Shown here: positions 15,925-24,634 of the stretch, in pieces | How the letters are laid out: every line of letters starts with the position of its first letter | How positions within the stretch are numbered: the first letter of the stretch is position 1 | DNA from: Streptococcus sp. 263_SSPC | GTDB taxonomy: Bacteria; Bacillota; Bacilli; Lactobacillales; Aerococcaceae | NCBI RefSeq assembly: GCF_001071995.1 | Contig: NZ_JVNU01000036.1 | Span: forward strand, 1-34,275 | DNA length: 34,275 bases | Reading direction: 5' to 3' | The notes under the pieces: model-generated | What the model was told of the DNA's origin: nothing | Databases searched by the model: none | What the model saw: the letters and a program-made list of their open reading frames with translations, nothing else | Position numbers and translations under genes: made by a program

Positions 15925-16371
15925 CTATTCTAACCCTATTTCAATCTGTTTTATTCCAGATTTCCAAAGAGGTAATTCTTTTATTAAGTATTGAGGTCGT
16001 ATATCATACTCTCTTAATCGTTGAAGGTCTATCCATTCACACTCATATTTTCCCTCATCCAACGTATGAGACGGCACCTCCCCTAGAAGAGTCACTTTAT
16101 AATGAAATTCAATCATATGATGGAGTTCTCCTTTATAATCAAATCGATTTTCAACAACGAACATCAACTCTTCAACTTCACAGTCTACACCTAGTTCCTC
16201 TTTCACTTCTCTGGCTACAGCTTTACGGCTTGCTTCGCCCACTAATATCGCCCCGCCAACTAAGTGATTTTGGTCTTCTACTTTATAAGTGAGCAACTTG
16301 CCATCCCTCACTACAATCGCCGTTACTCTAACGCCATATCTATACGTATCTCCTTTTACTCGAAAATCCAT
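15925..16371 (-). CDS. NUDIX hydrolase
   Basis: 148 residues with a full Nudix box, GAILVGEASRKAVAREVKEE followed by LGV (G-x5-E-x7-REV-x-EELG), at about residues 39-62. The ending with EWIDLQRLREYDIRP is typical of the family's C-terminal helix region. The substrate is unknown. The frame is open 31 codons upstream, but the start MDFRVKGDTYRYGVRV is chosen from the RBS AGAAAGAAG and the fold. It converges on the glycan operon. Confidence 0.85.
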   Translation of the reverse strand: MDFRVKGDTYRYGVRVTAIVVRDGKLLTYKVEDQNHLVGGAILVGEASRKAVAREVKEELGVDCEVEELMFVVENRFDYKGELHHMIEFHYKVTLLGEVPSHTLDEGKYECEWIDLQRLREYDIRPQYLIKELPLWKSGIKQIEIGLE

Positions 16372-16519
16372 GGTAATCACTTCTTTCTGAAAAATGAATA
16401 CAACCATTATAACACATTTCTTTTTGCTTTTGACTTCCTTGTGAAATAAGAAGTTTCTCAACATCTCTTAAAATTGTTCTATATCCTATTCGAAACAGCA
16501 ACACTTTTTCAGGTTGTTT

Positions 16520-16548
16520 TCCCTTAAATCACATCCGTTTTTAAGGGA
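16520..16548. other. Hairpin between the NUDIX and isochorismatase genes
   Basis: tcccttaaa (16520-16528) is perfectly complementary to tttaaggga (16540-16548). It lies about 150 bp upstream of the NUDIX start. It has no clear U-run, so an attenuator or structural role is possible but unsupported. Confidence 0.3.
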
Positions 16549-16569
16549 TAATTTGCTTAATTACACAAA

Positions 16570-16599
16570 GAAGCAAGCAAATTTTACTTTGCCTGCTTC
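16570..16599 (-). terminator. Terminator of the isochorismatase-like gene
   Basis: On the minus strand gaagcaggcaaa pairs with tttgcttgcttc (one G-U) around a 6-nt loop, followed by tttgtg. It lies just after the stop at 16615. Confidence 0.75.
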
Positions 16600-16614
16600 T
16601 ATCAAATTCAACTG

Positions 16615-17139
16615 TTACCCTCTCTCTTTGAACTCATCGAAGTATAGGACCTCGACTTGCCCAGACCAATCCAAGACGCAGCCAACGAAGTCAACAAGGT
16701 CTAGCCCTGGCATTTCATAAGTGTCGCCGTCATTGACGCTGCCCGTTGCATCTTCAATATAAGTCACCTTATAGCCTCTGTCTGACGCGATAATGGCAGT
16801 AAATAAGCAGCAATATTCCGCGTTCAGTCCTGTAATCACCACTTCATCTACCGGATGGTTCGCAAGAATCGCCTTCAACTCTTCGCTCTGGAAAATATTT
16901 GGTGAGTCTTTTTCAACGATAAAATCCGCATCCGCAGAAAGCTCTTCATCAAGCGCTCCTCGCTGGTCACCATTATAAATAATACTCTCCTCATTCTCAT
17001 CAATATGACGCGTATGAATAATGAGATCCCCGCTCGCTTTAAACATCTCTTGTAACTTCAAAATATTCTCTCTAAGCAGGTCAAAATCCCCTCTAGCTAA
17101 CATTCCTTTTTGACAATCTAAAACAATTAATGCTTTCAC
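16615..17139 (-). CDS. Isochorismatase-like cysteine hydrolase
   Basis: 174 residues. The catalytic triad of the family can be placed: Asp in VLDCQKGM, Lys in FIVEKDSPN, and Cys in GLNAEYCC. Related enzymes are nicotinamidases and other amidases; the substrate here is open. The start is GTG 17139, supported by AAAGGAG 7 nt upstream; the longer frame with an ATG start has no RBS and adds non-family sequence. It is cytosolic. Confidence 0.85.
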   Translation of the reverse strand: MKALIVLDCQKGMLARGDFDLLRENILKLQEMFKASGDLIIHTRHIDENEESIIYNGDQRGALDEELSADADFIVEKDSPNIFQSEELKAILANHPVDEVVITGLNAEYCCLFTAIIASDRGYKVTYIEDATGSVNDGDTYEMPGLDLVDFVGCVLDWSGQVEVLYFDEFKERG

Positions 17140-17247
17140 TAATCGTACTCCTTTATATGTTTTTAATGAGTTAATTTTCAATTTGATGTTCTTTGATATA
17201 CAAAATACGGACCAGTATTTAAATATATAAAATGATCTACAACTACC

Positions 17248-17688
17248 CTAAATCAACTTATATTCATACCACTCTTCATCTACCTTCTGAAATCCCAAAG
17301 CCAAAAACATTCTTTGACTTTGAGTATTAAAAGGATATATTTGTGCAGAGACCTTTACCATTTTTTGTTCTTTCGCCAGCTGTATCATTTCAGAAATACA
17401 TCGTCTTCCAATCTGTAAATTCTGATACTCTTTGCTGATAACTATAGAAAGTTCCGAGTTATCTTGGAGTGTCACATCTCCAACTAACACTCCTTCATAT
17501 TGGATATAATAGCAAGAACCATGTGAAGTTAGGTAATCATACATTTTATGAAGTTTTGTTAGATCGTAAATCTGATCAGTATTATCTACTTGTTTGCATA
17601 CCTCACTATCTTGATACCAAAGAAGGGAGATGTCATCATTTCTATAATAAGGAATAAGCGTTATCTGATCGTCTACTATTCTATTCAA
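17248..17688 (-). CDS. GNAT-family N-acetyltransferase
   Basis: 146 residues. The acetyl-CoA site reads KEYQNLQIGRRCISEMIQLA (Q-x-x-x-G-R), followed by PFNTQSQRMFLALGFQKV, the common GNAT end. It is AT-rich and its leader is short. The gene lies 18 bp downstream of the next minus-strand gene (17707-18282), so the two are probably cotranscribed. Substrate unknown. Confidence 0.8.
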   Translation of the reverse strand: MNRIVDDQITLIPYYRNDDISLLWYQDSEVCKQVDNTDQIYDLTKLHKMYDYLTSHGSCYYIQYEGVLVGDVTLQDNSELSIVISKEYQNLQIGRRCISEMIQLAKEQKMVKVSAQIYPFNTQSQRMFLALGFQKVDEEWYEYKLI

Positions 17689-17706
17689 CTTTATTTTTCC
17701 TTCTTT

Positions 17707-18282
17707 CTATTTAGACGCTTCTTCCAATTCTTCAATATTCTCCACAACCCCTTCAACATCTTCAATCTCTACAAACAGCGGGTCTAAGTGACATAAGAAG
17801 TGCCAATCTTCGGCGCCTTTCTTTCTGTAGAGAATTGCTTCGCCATCTTCACTTCCAAAATAGCTTCTATCGACTTCATACCCTTTACTTTCTAAGAAAG
17901 CTTTTGCCTTGCGGAAGTTTATCTCTCTGGCTTCGATATAGGCTTTAACTTCATCGTTATTCACGACATAAGCATCGACCTTTGTAGCGCCTTCGATCAC
18001 TTTATCGTTTTTAACGGATAGATTCGAAATTTCTTTCCAAATAATATCCACATTTCCCTCAGAATTAAACGAAAATCTAGATAAAGGGACAATATTTCCA
18101 TTGAAAACAATTTCCATATAATCCGGCAATTGTTTAGGGTTCACATACTCCACTTCAAATCCATCTTCTGTTTCTAAAGTATATCCCGGAATTTGAGCAA
18201 CAAAGGCTCTCCCCTCTTCTAAAGAATCAAACGCGACTAAATCCTTTTGATAATCACCTTGATACAATTCCAATATAACCAT
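17707..18282 (-). CDS. Uncharacterised acidic cytosolic protein
   Basis: 191 residues, acidic, with no signal or membrane segment. The middle (YMEIVFNGNIVPLSRFSF) and the C-terminus (AEDWHFLCHLDPLFVEIED) look beta-rich, and YIEAREINFRKAKAFLESKG is a likely helix. I do not recognise the family. AGGAG 8 nt upstream fixes ATG 18282; an in-frame GTG three codons earlier overlaps the RBS. Confidence 0.7.
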   Translation of the reverse strand: MVILELYQGDYQKDLVAFDSLEEGRAFVAQIPGYTLETEDGFEVEYVNPKQLPDYMEIVFNGNIVPLSRFSFNSEGNVDIIWKEISNLSVKNDKVIEGATKVDAYVVNNDEVKAYIEAREINFRKAKAFLESKGYEVDRSYFGSEDGEAILYRKKGAEDWHFLCHLDPLFVEIEDVEGVVENIEELEEASK

Positions 18283-18465
18283 CGATAACACTCCTAAACT
18301 TTTTTCGTTCTAAACATTATATTGCTACCGTCAATAGGTAATGAAACAAGTTCTCACGATGTACATCCAGTAGTCCTTCATGCATGAGGAGCACTATCCA
18401 TAATCCTTTTAAAAGTACATAGAAGCTTTCGCAACAACATATATGGCAGAAGAAAGAGTAGTCGC
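18283..18465. other. Intergenic region with no clear gene
   Basis: No RNA gene or promoter stands out. The minus strand has a 22-codon frame (18317-18385, MHEGLLDVHRENLFHYLLTV...) that reads like protein but has no ribosome binding site; it could be a gene remnant. Confidence 0.3.
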
Positions 18466-19083
18466 TTATTTACGATACGCCTCTATTTTGTTTTCATATT
18501 CATTTAGAAGCTGTTTGGAATAAACTTTTTCGTTCTTTGAATCTCGAACTTCCTTCCAAAGGATAGCAGCAACGGTTAACTTGTTAGTATACTGTTGGCT
18601 ACATTCATCCGTACAAAAGTCTTTTAAAAATTGATTCCACTGACAAGCCGAACGATCATACTTGGCGTAATCAGACTCTCCATAATAAATTTTAATCATA
18701 TCTTGAATCGTAAATTTTAGATCATGGTCCCTTTTTACTTTTCTCCAAGCGGTTGCCATATCCGCATTAAATTTAAAAGGACTAACCCCTGTTACCGCAG
18801 CAAAATAATCTCTAAACTTCTGGTTAAAAGAAAACCCACAGTTCAGTAATGGAGTCTCTAAAGTGATTACTTCAGATTGAGTTTTGAGACCTTTCCTCAA
18901 AGATTTCTCTATTTTATTTCCCTGAAAATATTGTTCAATTATATAAACCAATTCTTTCTTCGTCCCTCTATACTCTAATCCAAGAGACTTGCAAATTTGG
19001 GAAAGTTCTTCTCGATACCAATAGTATTGGTTGAATTCTTCAAATGATTTTATCTCTTTAAAACTAGGTCTGTTTTCTACCAA
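18466..19083 (-). CDS. SAP-domain protein (probable DUF6434-type)
   Basis: 205 residues. The N-terminal 55 residues (RPSFKEIKSFEEFNQYYWYR ... GTKKELVYIIEQYFQG) form a SAP-like helix-extended-helix, usually nucleic-acid binding. The C-terminal half (FSFNQKFRDYFAAVTG, FKFNADMATAWRK, TIQDMIKIYYGES) resembles the DUF6434 companion domain. The start is TTG 19083, fixed by GGAGG 7 nt upstream; the frame continues to an ATG 12 codons earlier that lacks an RBS. It is 47 bp downstream of the ADP-ribosylglycohydrolase gene. Confidence 0.75.
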   Translation of the reverse strand: MVENRPSFKEIKSFEEFNQYYWYREELSQICKSLGLEYRGTKKELVYIIEQYFQGNKIEKSLRKGLKTQSEVITLETPLLNCGFSFNQKFRDYFAAVTGVSPFKFNADMATAWRKVKRDHDLKFTIQDMIKIYYGESDYAKYDRSACQWNQFLKDFCTDECSQQYTNKLTVAAILWKEVRDSKNEKVYSKQLLNEYENKIEAYRK

Positions 19084-19129
19084 ACAATCACCTCCATCCT
19101 TCATTATTAGTCCACACAACGCCTATCTA

Positions 19130-19948
19130 TTATTTTATTACAACCGTTTCTTCCCATCGTCTAAGCACATCTTTTAACGGCTCATCGAGATAGCTATAGG
19201 CCTTGTCCTGAATCCACTCAGGAATTCCATAGGCTGCCTCGGCGATACTTCCTGTGATTGCAGCAAGAGTGTCGCTGTCCCCGCCGAGAGAAATCGCATT
19301 TCGAATCGCATCTTCAAAATCCGTACTTTCTAGAAAGGCAACGATGGCCTGAGGAACGGTATCCTGACACGTTTCATTAAAACGATACGTAGGACGAATT
19401 TCATCCAGCGTTTTAGAAAGGTCATATCCATACTCTTTCTCGATATGTTCCTTAACGCGTCTTTTAATCTCCGCAGGGTTGTCATTTCTGTCAAAGAAAT
19501 AACGGCACATAAAAATCGCATCCGCTGTTGCCATCGCGCCTTTAACTCCTTCTGGATGATTATGCGTCACCTCTGAAGAAAGTTGCGCCAGACGTTTCCC
19601 TTCGGACGGCAACTCGCCTGTTGTAGCCTCCATCACCCACGCACACGGAGAAACGCGCATCGCAGAACCATTCCCAAAACTATTGTAAGGCTCACGGTTG
19701 TCGGTCATAAGCCAACGATTGAAACGAGCTCCGTAATCCGCATTTGGATACATTCTGCCGTACTTCTTCATGGCATCAATGAAGTCATCCTTCTGTCCAC
19801 CATTCATGATGGCTTCTGCCACAGCACAGGTCATCACCGTATCATCTGTGAAAAAACAATCGTCCCTAAACAATGGAAAATCTTTTGTTTTAATATTATT
19901 CCATTCATAAACAGACCCAACAACATCTCCCACAATTGCTCCTAACAT
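19130..19948 (-). CDS. ADP-ribosylglycohydrolase family protein
   Basis: 272 residues, usual size. Members cleave ADP-ribose from proteins or small molecules using two Mg2+. The metal ligands are seen in FFTDDTVMT (near residue 35) and GGDSDTLAAI (near residue 225), with a further GNGSAMRVSP loop. GGAGGG precedes the ATG. The target is unknown. The neighbouring SAP-domain protein hints at, but does not show, a nucleic-acid link. Confidence 0.9.
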   Translation of the reverse strand: MLGAIVGDVVGSVYEWNNIKTKDFPLFRDDCFFTDDTVMTCAVAEAIMNGGQKDDFIDAMKKYGRMYPNADYGARFNRWLMTDNREPYNSFGNGSAMRVSPCAWVMEATTGELPSEGKRLAQLSSEVTHNHPEGVKGAMATADAIFMCRYFFDRNDNPAEIKRRVKEHIEKEYGYDLSKTLDEIRPTYRFNETCQDTVPQAIVAFLESTDFEDAIRNAISLGGDSDTLAAITGSIAEAAYGIPEWIQDKAYSYLDEPLKDVLRRWEETVVIK

Positions 19949-19999
19949 ATATATACCCTCCTTATAAAATATCCATTATAAAATTACTTTACTTATGAA

Positions 20000-20488
20000 T
20001 CAGTTTTTGCGAAGTTCCATATAGATTGAGGTTTTCTCCTCATCCTCGGAAACCAGGTACTCCGGAAAGTCTTTCTGCTGAAAGCCAAGTTTCTCATACA
20101 ACGCGATTGCTTTCATGTTTTCCGGATTCGGATCGACCCATACAATCTCTGCACCGTTTAGGAACGCTTCTTTGATCGCATGGGAGAGCCCGGCCGTTGC
20201 AATTCCACATCCCCGTGCAAATCCAAACAATTTTATGTCCAGAGCGGCGCTTCGATGCTCTGCGTTGATTTCATAGAACGCTTCTCCGCAGTATTTCCCG
20301 TCTTCGAAAATTGAATAGTGGTTTAAAGTCGGTCTGTTCGATTTAATCCACTGAAACCAATTTTGCATTCCTTCATCTGTTTGATGTAAGCCGTCCGGAA
20401 AACCGACGAACTTCATGACATCCCCATCAGCCCAGAGCTGCTGAACACATTTGATATTCTCAATCATTGTTTCTTTTATCTCAAGCAT
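20000..20488 (-). CDS. GNAT-family N-acetyltransferase
   Basis: 162 residues. Acetyl-CoA loop FGFARGCGIATAGLSHAI (R-G-x-G-I-A) and late motif NMKAIALYEKLGFQ. Substrate unknown. RBS GAGGGG. It lies 20 bp downstream of the intact TfoX-like gene, so both form one unit. Confidence 0.85.
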   Translation of the reverse strand: MLEIKETMIENIKCVQQLWADGDVMKFVGFPDGLHQTDEGMQNWFQWIKSNRPTLNHYSIFEDGKYCGEAFYEINAEHRSAALDIKLFGFARGCGIATAGLSHAIKEAFLNGAEIVWVDPNPENMKAIALYEKLGFQQKDFPEYLVSEDEEKTSIYMELRKN

Positions 20489-20508
20489 TTTAAGCCCCTC
20501 AAATTCGA

Positions 20509-20823
20509 TTATTTCTTCGATTTTGGTGCAGGCAACTCATCATACATCGAATTGAATAAGCCTGTTAAAAATTCTTTGTTGTCAACATCATCTACCAATA
20601 GCATTTCCTTTGCTCCATCATACGGCAACTCATATTTTGCATTAGGCATATATGCTATTGCAGATTTAACAGGATTCACTAAAAACCTATCATCATAAAT
20701 CCCACCAACAATTTTCCCACGATAATAAACAATATATTCGCCCATCATTGATCTATATGTTATTTCTTCCAACTCGGATAGTTGTTCTAAAATGAAATCT
20801 AAATATTCTTTACTTGAAGCCAT
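20509..20823 (-). CDS. TfoX N-terminal-domain protein
   Basis: 104-residue stand-alone TfoX_N domain: YRSMMGEYIVYYRGKIVGGI and DDRFLV are the family core. TfoX (Sxy) proteins regulate competence in Gammaproteobacteria, but single-domain Firmicute versions have no established role and often sit beside acetyltransferases, as here. A frameshifted paralogue lies at 8066-8385. The RBS is TTGGAGG. Confidence 0.85.
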   Translation of the reverse strand: MASSKEYLDFILEQLSELEEITYRSMMGEYIVYYRGKIVGGIYDDRFLVNPVKSAIAYMPNAKYELPYDGAKEMLLVDDVDNKEFLTGLFNSMYDELPAPKSKK

Positions 20824-20861
20824 AATCTATACCTCCAAAATTTGCATTTGTCTACCCCGAT

Positions 20862-21884
20862 TTAATCCATGTTACCCGAAAACTTATGAGCATTTTTCCA
20901 AGTCTTTCCCTGGTTTAAAGATTCATAATTGGTTTGATTATTATTAATATCCGTAAATCTTAAATGTATTTTTCCTTCAGAATCAATTTCTCCCTCAACT
21001 TTAGGAGATGTATCCGGAGCATCAGAAATATAAATCATCCTATTTTCCTCAATTCTTACAAAATACCATAGACTTCTAGCCATAGCCCTATCAACCTCTA
21101 TAAGTCCATAGTTAGAATTTGGTATTATGATAGCATTTTCAAGAGATAAACTATCTAATATTTCTTGTTTAGTTAGTGGTTTATGAATGGTATCTTTCGA
21201 AGGAAGCGTAGGAGAATAATTTTCCTCATAGACAATAGGCTTGCCCTCAGAGTCTAAATTATCATGTTGAACATTCCTATCACTATCTCCTAAGGAAACT
21301 TTTACTACATCCCATGTCCCAGTCCCAAGTTCATCCAACATCGCAAGGCTAACCCTATTTCCATCCCACTTTATCCAGTACTTACCTGCTGAAATTGGTG
21401 AAAATCCATCATCGAGGGAGGTTCCTGCGCCTAAATCTTCAATAAATAAAGGATTTATCCTTTCAAATAAACTTACATTTGACAAAAGCAAGAACGAAGC
21501 CTCATCAACTACTAGCGTATGTTTTTTATCAGGGGAAATAAAAGTATAGTAGGTACTTACAAGATGACCACCTAAAAAAATTAAAGACCCAAATAAGAAT
21601 CCTGCAATTAATAAAATCCAGCCTGTTACCAGAATAACTCTAGCAATGTTACTAGAATATTTCTTCCAAAATAGCTTTAGAAAAAAGATAAGCCAAGCTA
21701 CAATCATCAGTAAAAGAATAAATAGGACATCTTCTTGCCTTAATTGTAACCCAAAGAAATCAATTAATATTCTATAACCAGTCCTACTTTTTATATATAA
21801 AAGTATCATGGAAACTGCTAGCCATATTAATGTTATTGCTGATAGAATGTATGTTTTTATCTTGTTATTTTTTACTTTTACCAT
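20862..21884 (-). CDS. Membrane protein with large extracytoplasmic domain, unknown
   Basis: 340 residues. Three hydrophobic helices at about 10-30, 50-70 and 80-108 anchor a C-terminal domain of about 230 residues. The stretch from STYYTFISPDKKHTLVVDE to WDVVKVSL, together with GNRVSLAML, recalls small extracytoplasmic beta-sandwich domains. I do not recognise a family. AT-rich codon use (many ATA, AAT) sets it apart from its neighbours and hints at acquisition. The RBS (AGGAT) is weak. Confidence 0.7.
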   Translation of the reverse strand: MVKVKNNKIKTYILSAITLIWLAVSMILLYIKSRTGYRILIDFFGLQLRQEDVLFILLLMIVAWLIFFLKLFWKKYSSNIARVILVTGWILLIAGFLFGSLIFLGGHLVSTYYTFISPDKKHTLVVDEASFLLLSNVSLFERINPLFIEDLGAGTSLDDGFSPISAGKYWIKWDGNRVSLAMLDELGTGTWDVVKVSLGDSDRNVQHDNLDSEGKPIVYEENYSPTLPSKDTIHKPLTKQEILDSLSLENAIIIPNSNYGLIEVDRAMARSLWYFVRIEENRMIYISDAPDTSPKVEGEIDSEGKIHLRFTDINNNQTNYESLNQGKTWKNAHKFSGNMD

Positions 21885-21915
21885 GTTTTTATCCTATAAA
21901 TTCTAATTTATATTT

Positions 21916-21924
21916 ATTATACCA
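21916..21924 (-). promoter_or_regulatory. Extended -10 promoter of the 340-residue membrane protein gene
   Basis: The minus strand reads TGGTATAAT, an extended -10 element, 32 bp before the start codon; a good -35 is lacking. Confidence 0.5.
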
Positions 21925-21956
21925 TAAAAAATAAGCCTACAGATTTTACTCCGTAG
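21925..21956 (-). terminator. Terminator after the TPR-like gene
   Basis: On the minus strand ctacgga pairs with tctgtag (one G-U) around a 6-nt loop and is followed by gcttattttttat. It directly precedes the next promoter. Confidence 0.6.
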
Positions 21957-22001
21957 TCTTAGTATATTTTTATATTAACTTATTAACTTCGTTTTGAACC
22001 T

Positions 22002-22328
22002 CTAAATATCCTCTTTTTTGTTCGCTTTTAGAAAATCAGATTTTTCCTTAGCTATCCGCTCTGCCTCTTGTTTAGCAAATAATAGCTTAATTGCCTTATC
22101 CCTACGAGCCGCTAAAGTACCAACATCGTGCCGTGTTTTACGCATAATTCCTTCATCAAGAATGAGAATTTCATTATCGTAATCCTTAATTTTTCGATAA
22201 GCTTTAGCATAAGAATCATATAGCGCAGGAGCATCATAGCCGTTATATCGAGCTTTATCAAAAAGTGCAATAGCTTCATCTACTTTGCCATTTTTCCTGC
22301 CAGATCCCTCTCTATATCCTACGTGCAT
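22002..22328 (-). CDS. TPR/Sel1-like repeat fragment
   Basis: 108 residues. KVDEAIALFDKARYNGYDA and LYDSYAKAYRKIKDYDNEI form a pair of tetratricopeptide-like helical hairpins; the rest is a charged helix. GGAGG 7 nt before the ATG supports real translation. The protein starts abruptly within what looks like a repeat domain, so it may be the C-terminal remnant of a longer protein that gained a start. No partner is evident. Confidence 0.6.
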   Translation of the reverse strand: MHVGYREGSGRKNGKVDEAIALFDKARYNGYDAPALYDSYAKAYRKIKDYDNEILILDEGIMRKTRHDVGTLAARRDKAIKLLFAKQEAERIAKEKSDFLKANKKEDI

Positions 22329-22648
22329 AATTACACCTCCATCAGGTGTTTATGTTATACAATAAAGGCATTGTTTTTTCAAGTATTAAAAATCCCGATT
22401 TGATAAATATTTAGAATAGTAAGCAGTTCAATGTTACGAAGAAACTTTGCCAATCATCTTATCAACTCACCATTATTTAGTCAACCATCTTATCAACTCA
22501 CCAAATCAAAAACCGTATCGGCTGATTACTTTTCAAATTCCCCAATTTCAGATATCTTCCCTCAAAACAAAAAACCGTGATTATCCTTCCGGCTTAAAAC
22601 CAGACCTCAAATCACGGAAAGCCTTTATTTACTTATCTTATTACACTC
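22329..22648. other. 320-bp intergenic region with an 18-nt direct repeat
   Basis: An exact 18-nt repeat (22455-22472 and 22486-22503, catcttatcaactcacca) recurs at a 31-bp period. The right end carries the rlmD terminator. I see no gene or RNA gene in the rest. Confidence 0.6.
22569..22617 (-). terminator. Terminator of rlmD
   Basis: On the minus strand ccgtgatt pairs with aatcacgg, with an inner ctgg/ccgg helix, followed by TTTTTT. It lies 32 bp after the stop. Confidence 0.75.
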
Positions 22649-24007
22649 TTATTTATCAACCCTTGACATTAATACTACCGTCTCAACATGCGCAGTCATC
22701 GGGAACATATCCACGGGTTGCACGTATTGCGCCTCGTAGCCTCGTTCCTTGAAGTGTACAAGATCGCGAGCGAGTGTTGCTGGGTTACAGCTCACATACA
22801 CGATACGTTCTGGGATAGTTTCGCATGCTGCTTCGATAAAGGCAAGGTCGAGCCCTTTGCGCGGTGGATCCACCACAATCACATCTGGCTGGATGCCTTC
22901 TTCTTTCCAGCGCGGCATAATTTTCTCGGCCGCACCCGTTTCAAAGTGTACATTCGTCACACCGTTCAGCTTCGCATTTTCCTTCGCCATCACAATCGCA
23001 TCATCCACGATTTCCATGGCATAGACTTTCTTGGCATCTCGGGCAAAGGCTAAGCTCATTGTCCCGATTCCGCAATACGCATCCACGACGGTCTCGCCAC
23101 CCTTCAAGTCCGAAGCGTCGATGGCTTGTTGATAGAGCACTTCGGTTTGCACGGTATTCACTTGGAAGAATGAACGCGCGCTAATCTTGAACGTGAATTC
23201 AAACAATTTCTCTTCGTACACATCTTCCCCGAATAACACCTTTGTCTCACGTCCCATGATGACGTTCGTTGGCTTCGGTTGGATGTTTTGCACGATGGAC
23301 ACCACTTCCGGATGCGCCGCTGCAATGTCTCTTACAATCGCCTCCGCTTGTGGCAACACTTTTGTTCTCGTCACAAAAATAATCATCACTTGCTTCGTAC
23401 GCAAGCCACGTCGCACGATAATATGTTTCAAGTCGCCAGTGTTGTTGGCTTCATCATACGCCACCACTGGATACTTTCTTAAAACATCACGCACGGCCAC
23501 AATCAAGCGGTCGATTTCAGGATCTTGAATATGGAAGTCTTCAATCGGAATCAAGTCATGCGAGTTCTTCTTGAAGAACCCTGTCGTCAACAGACCGTCT
23601 ACCGTACGCACTGGAATTTGCGCTTTGTTTCGGTAGCCCAGCGCACTCTTCATTCCAAGCGCCCTACGCACTTCTAATTCTGGCATCTTCGCGATTTTCG
23701 TCATCACATTTTTCACTTGTTGCTGCTTGAAGGCTAGCTGGCTCTCGTAGGTCATATGTTGCAGCGGCATGGTTCCCACACGTGTTCCAAGGGCGTCTTT
23801 TACTTCCACACGGTTCGGGCTCACTTCCAGCCACTCCTCCACACGCGCGTAGCCATAGCTTTTTCCAATCTTCATCGTCTTCACACGAACGACTTCTCCA
23901 GGAATACTATTTTCGATAAATAGCGGGAATCCATCGACCTTCCCAACGCCCAGTCCTTCATGCGTTAAATCCTCGATGGTTACTGTATAAAATTCGTTTT
24001 TCTTCAT
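22649..24007 (-). CDS. rlmD: 23S rRNA (uracil-5-)-methyltransferase, RlmD/RlmCD type
   Basis: 452-residue SAM-dependent enzyme that methylates C5 of uridine in 23S rRNA (U747 and/or U1939 in Gram-positives). An N-terminal TRAM domain (VTIEDLTHEGLGVGKVDGFP) is followed by SFFQVNTVQTEVLY, the SAM-binding DAYCGIGTMSLAF, VVDPPRKGLD, and the catalytic Cys in VSCNPATLARD. The iron-sulfur cysteines of E. coli RumA are missing in the corresponding N-terminal stretch (RVGTMPLQHMTYE). The start at 24007 follows GGAGG; the open frame upstream is not family-like. Confidence 0.92.
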   Translation of the reverse strand: MKKNEFYTVTIEDLTHEGLGVGKVDGFPLFIENSIPGEVVRVKTMKIGKSYGYARVEEWLEVSPNRVEVKDALGTRVGTMPLQHMTYESQLAFKQQQVKNVMTKIAKMPELEVRRALGMKSALGYRNKAQIPVRTVDGLLTTGFFKKNSHDLIPIEDFHIQDPEIDRLIVAVRDVLRKYPVVAYDEANNTGDLKHIIVRRGLRTKQVMIIFVTRTKVLPQAEAIVRDIAAAHPEVVSIVQNIQPKPTNVIMGRETKVLFGEDVYEEKLFEFTFKISARSFFQVNTVQTEVLYQQAIDASDLKGGETVVDAYCGIGTMSLAFARDAKKVYAMEIVDDAIVMAKENAKLNGVTNVHFETGAAEKIMPRWKEEGIQPDVIVVDPPRKGLDLAFIEAACETIPERIVYVSCNPATLARDLVHFKERGYEAQYVQPVDMFPMTAHVETVVLMSRVDK

Positions 24008-24103
24008 TTCTGTTCCTCCAGAGTTTATCACGTTTATTATACCGTCTTTTAGTGGAAATAAAAAGGCTACTCCAACAAGAGTCAGAGTAGCCAATTCAAT
24101 TTT

Positions 24104-24400
24104 TTAATATCCAAACGGTTTGAGCTGAATATCCACCTCATACCCATTTTGGTGCGCTAGTTCGATGAGAGTAGATAATTTCGGATTGATCTTCCCTTTT
24201 TCCAACCGTGAAAGGTTTGTTCGCTCAATCCCCACTTTCTTCGCATACTCCGCTTTTGATAAATTGCTTTCTATACGGAGTTTAATAATTCGAAGAGATG
24301 CCCTGTGCATCGCTAGTTCTCTAGCTAAGTCCTCTTTAAATTTCGGATACCGGGAAGCTAAAGTAGTGAACGTTTCTTCTCGTATAGAACTCACTGCCAT
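24104..24400 (-). CDS. XRE-family antitoxin-like regulator
   Basis: 98 residues. The C-terminal 60 are a helix-turn-helix of the Xre/HigA type (LSKAEYAKKVGIERTNLSRL) ending in LIELAHQNGYEVDIQLKPFG, a common HigA-type tail. The N-terminal part overlaps the preceding gene by 65 bp in another frame. ATG 24400 has a usable AAGGGG close upstream; a later start (ATG at residue 31) would remove the overlap. It is expected to repress its own operon through the palindromes at 24635-24666. Confidence 0.8.
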   Translation of the reverse strand: MAVSSIREETFTTLASRYPKFKEDLARELAMHRASLRIIKLRIESNLSKAEYAKKVGIERTNLSRLEKGKINPKLSTLIELAHQNGYEVDIQLKPFGY

Positions 24401-24608
24401 TCACCCCTTCCGTAATATCTTCTACTTCAAAGACCAAGTGCATCCTTCCATCTTTTTCATTGATTCTCCCCCATTTTTCGATCATCTCTGGAGTCACACC
24501 TTCTTCTTCAATCAGTTGCACAATCGCAGCAGCCTTTACCATTCTCCCATACGGCATTGCCTCTAATTCTTCAAAGTCCGACTTTGTAAATTCACGTTTA
24601 TACCTCAT
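24336..24608 (-). CDS. Putative toxin partner of the XRE antitoxin
   Basis: 90 residues, basic start (MRYKREFTKSDFEELEAMPYGR), then LIEEEGVTPEMIEKWGRI and MHLVFEVEDI. The order toxin-then-XRE antitoxin and the size fit HigBA-like modules, but the sequence lacks a clear RelE/HigB signature, and the C-terminus (RRNVHYFSFPVSEI) could be cut short. GGAGG 7 nt before ATG 24608 fixes the start, not the ATG 11 codons earlier. Function is inferred from context. Confidence 0.65.
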   Translation of the reverse strand: MRYKREFTKSDFEELEAMPYGRMVKAAAIVQLIEEEGVTPEMIEKWGRINEKDGRMHLVFEVEDITEGVNGSEFYTRRNVHYFSFPVSEI

Positions 24609-24634
24609 AAATACACCTCCGTTTTTCCTTAAGT

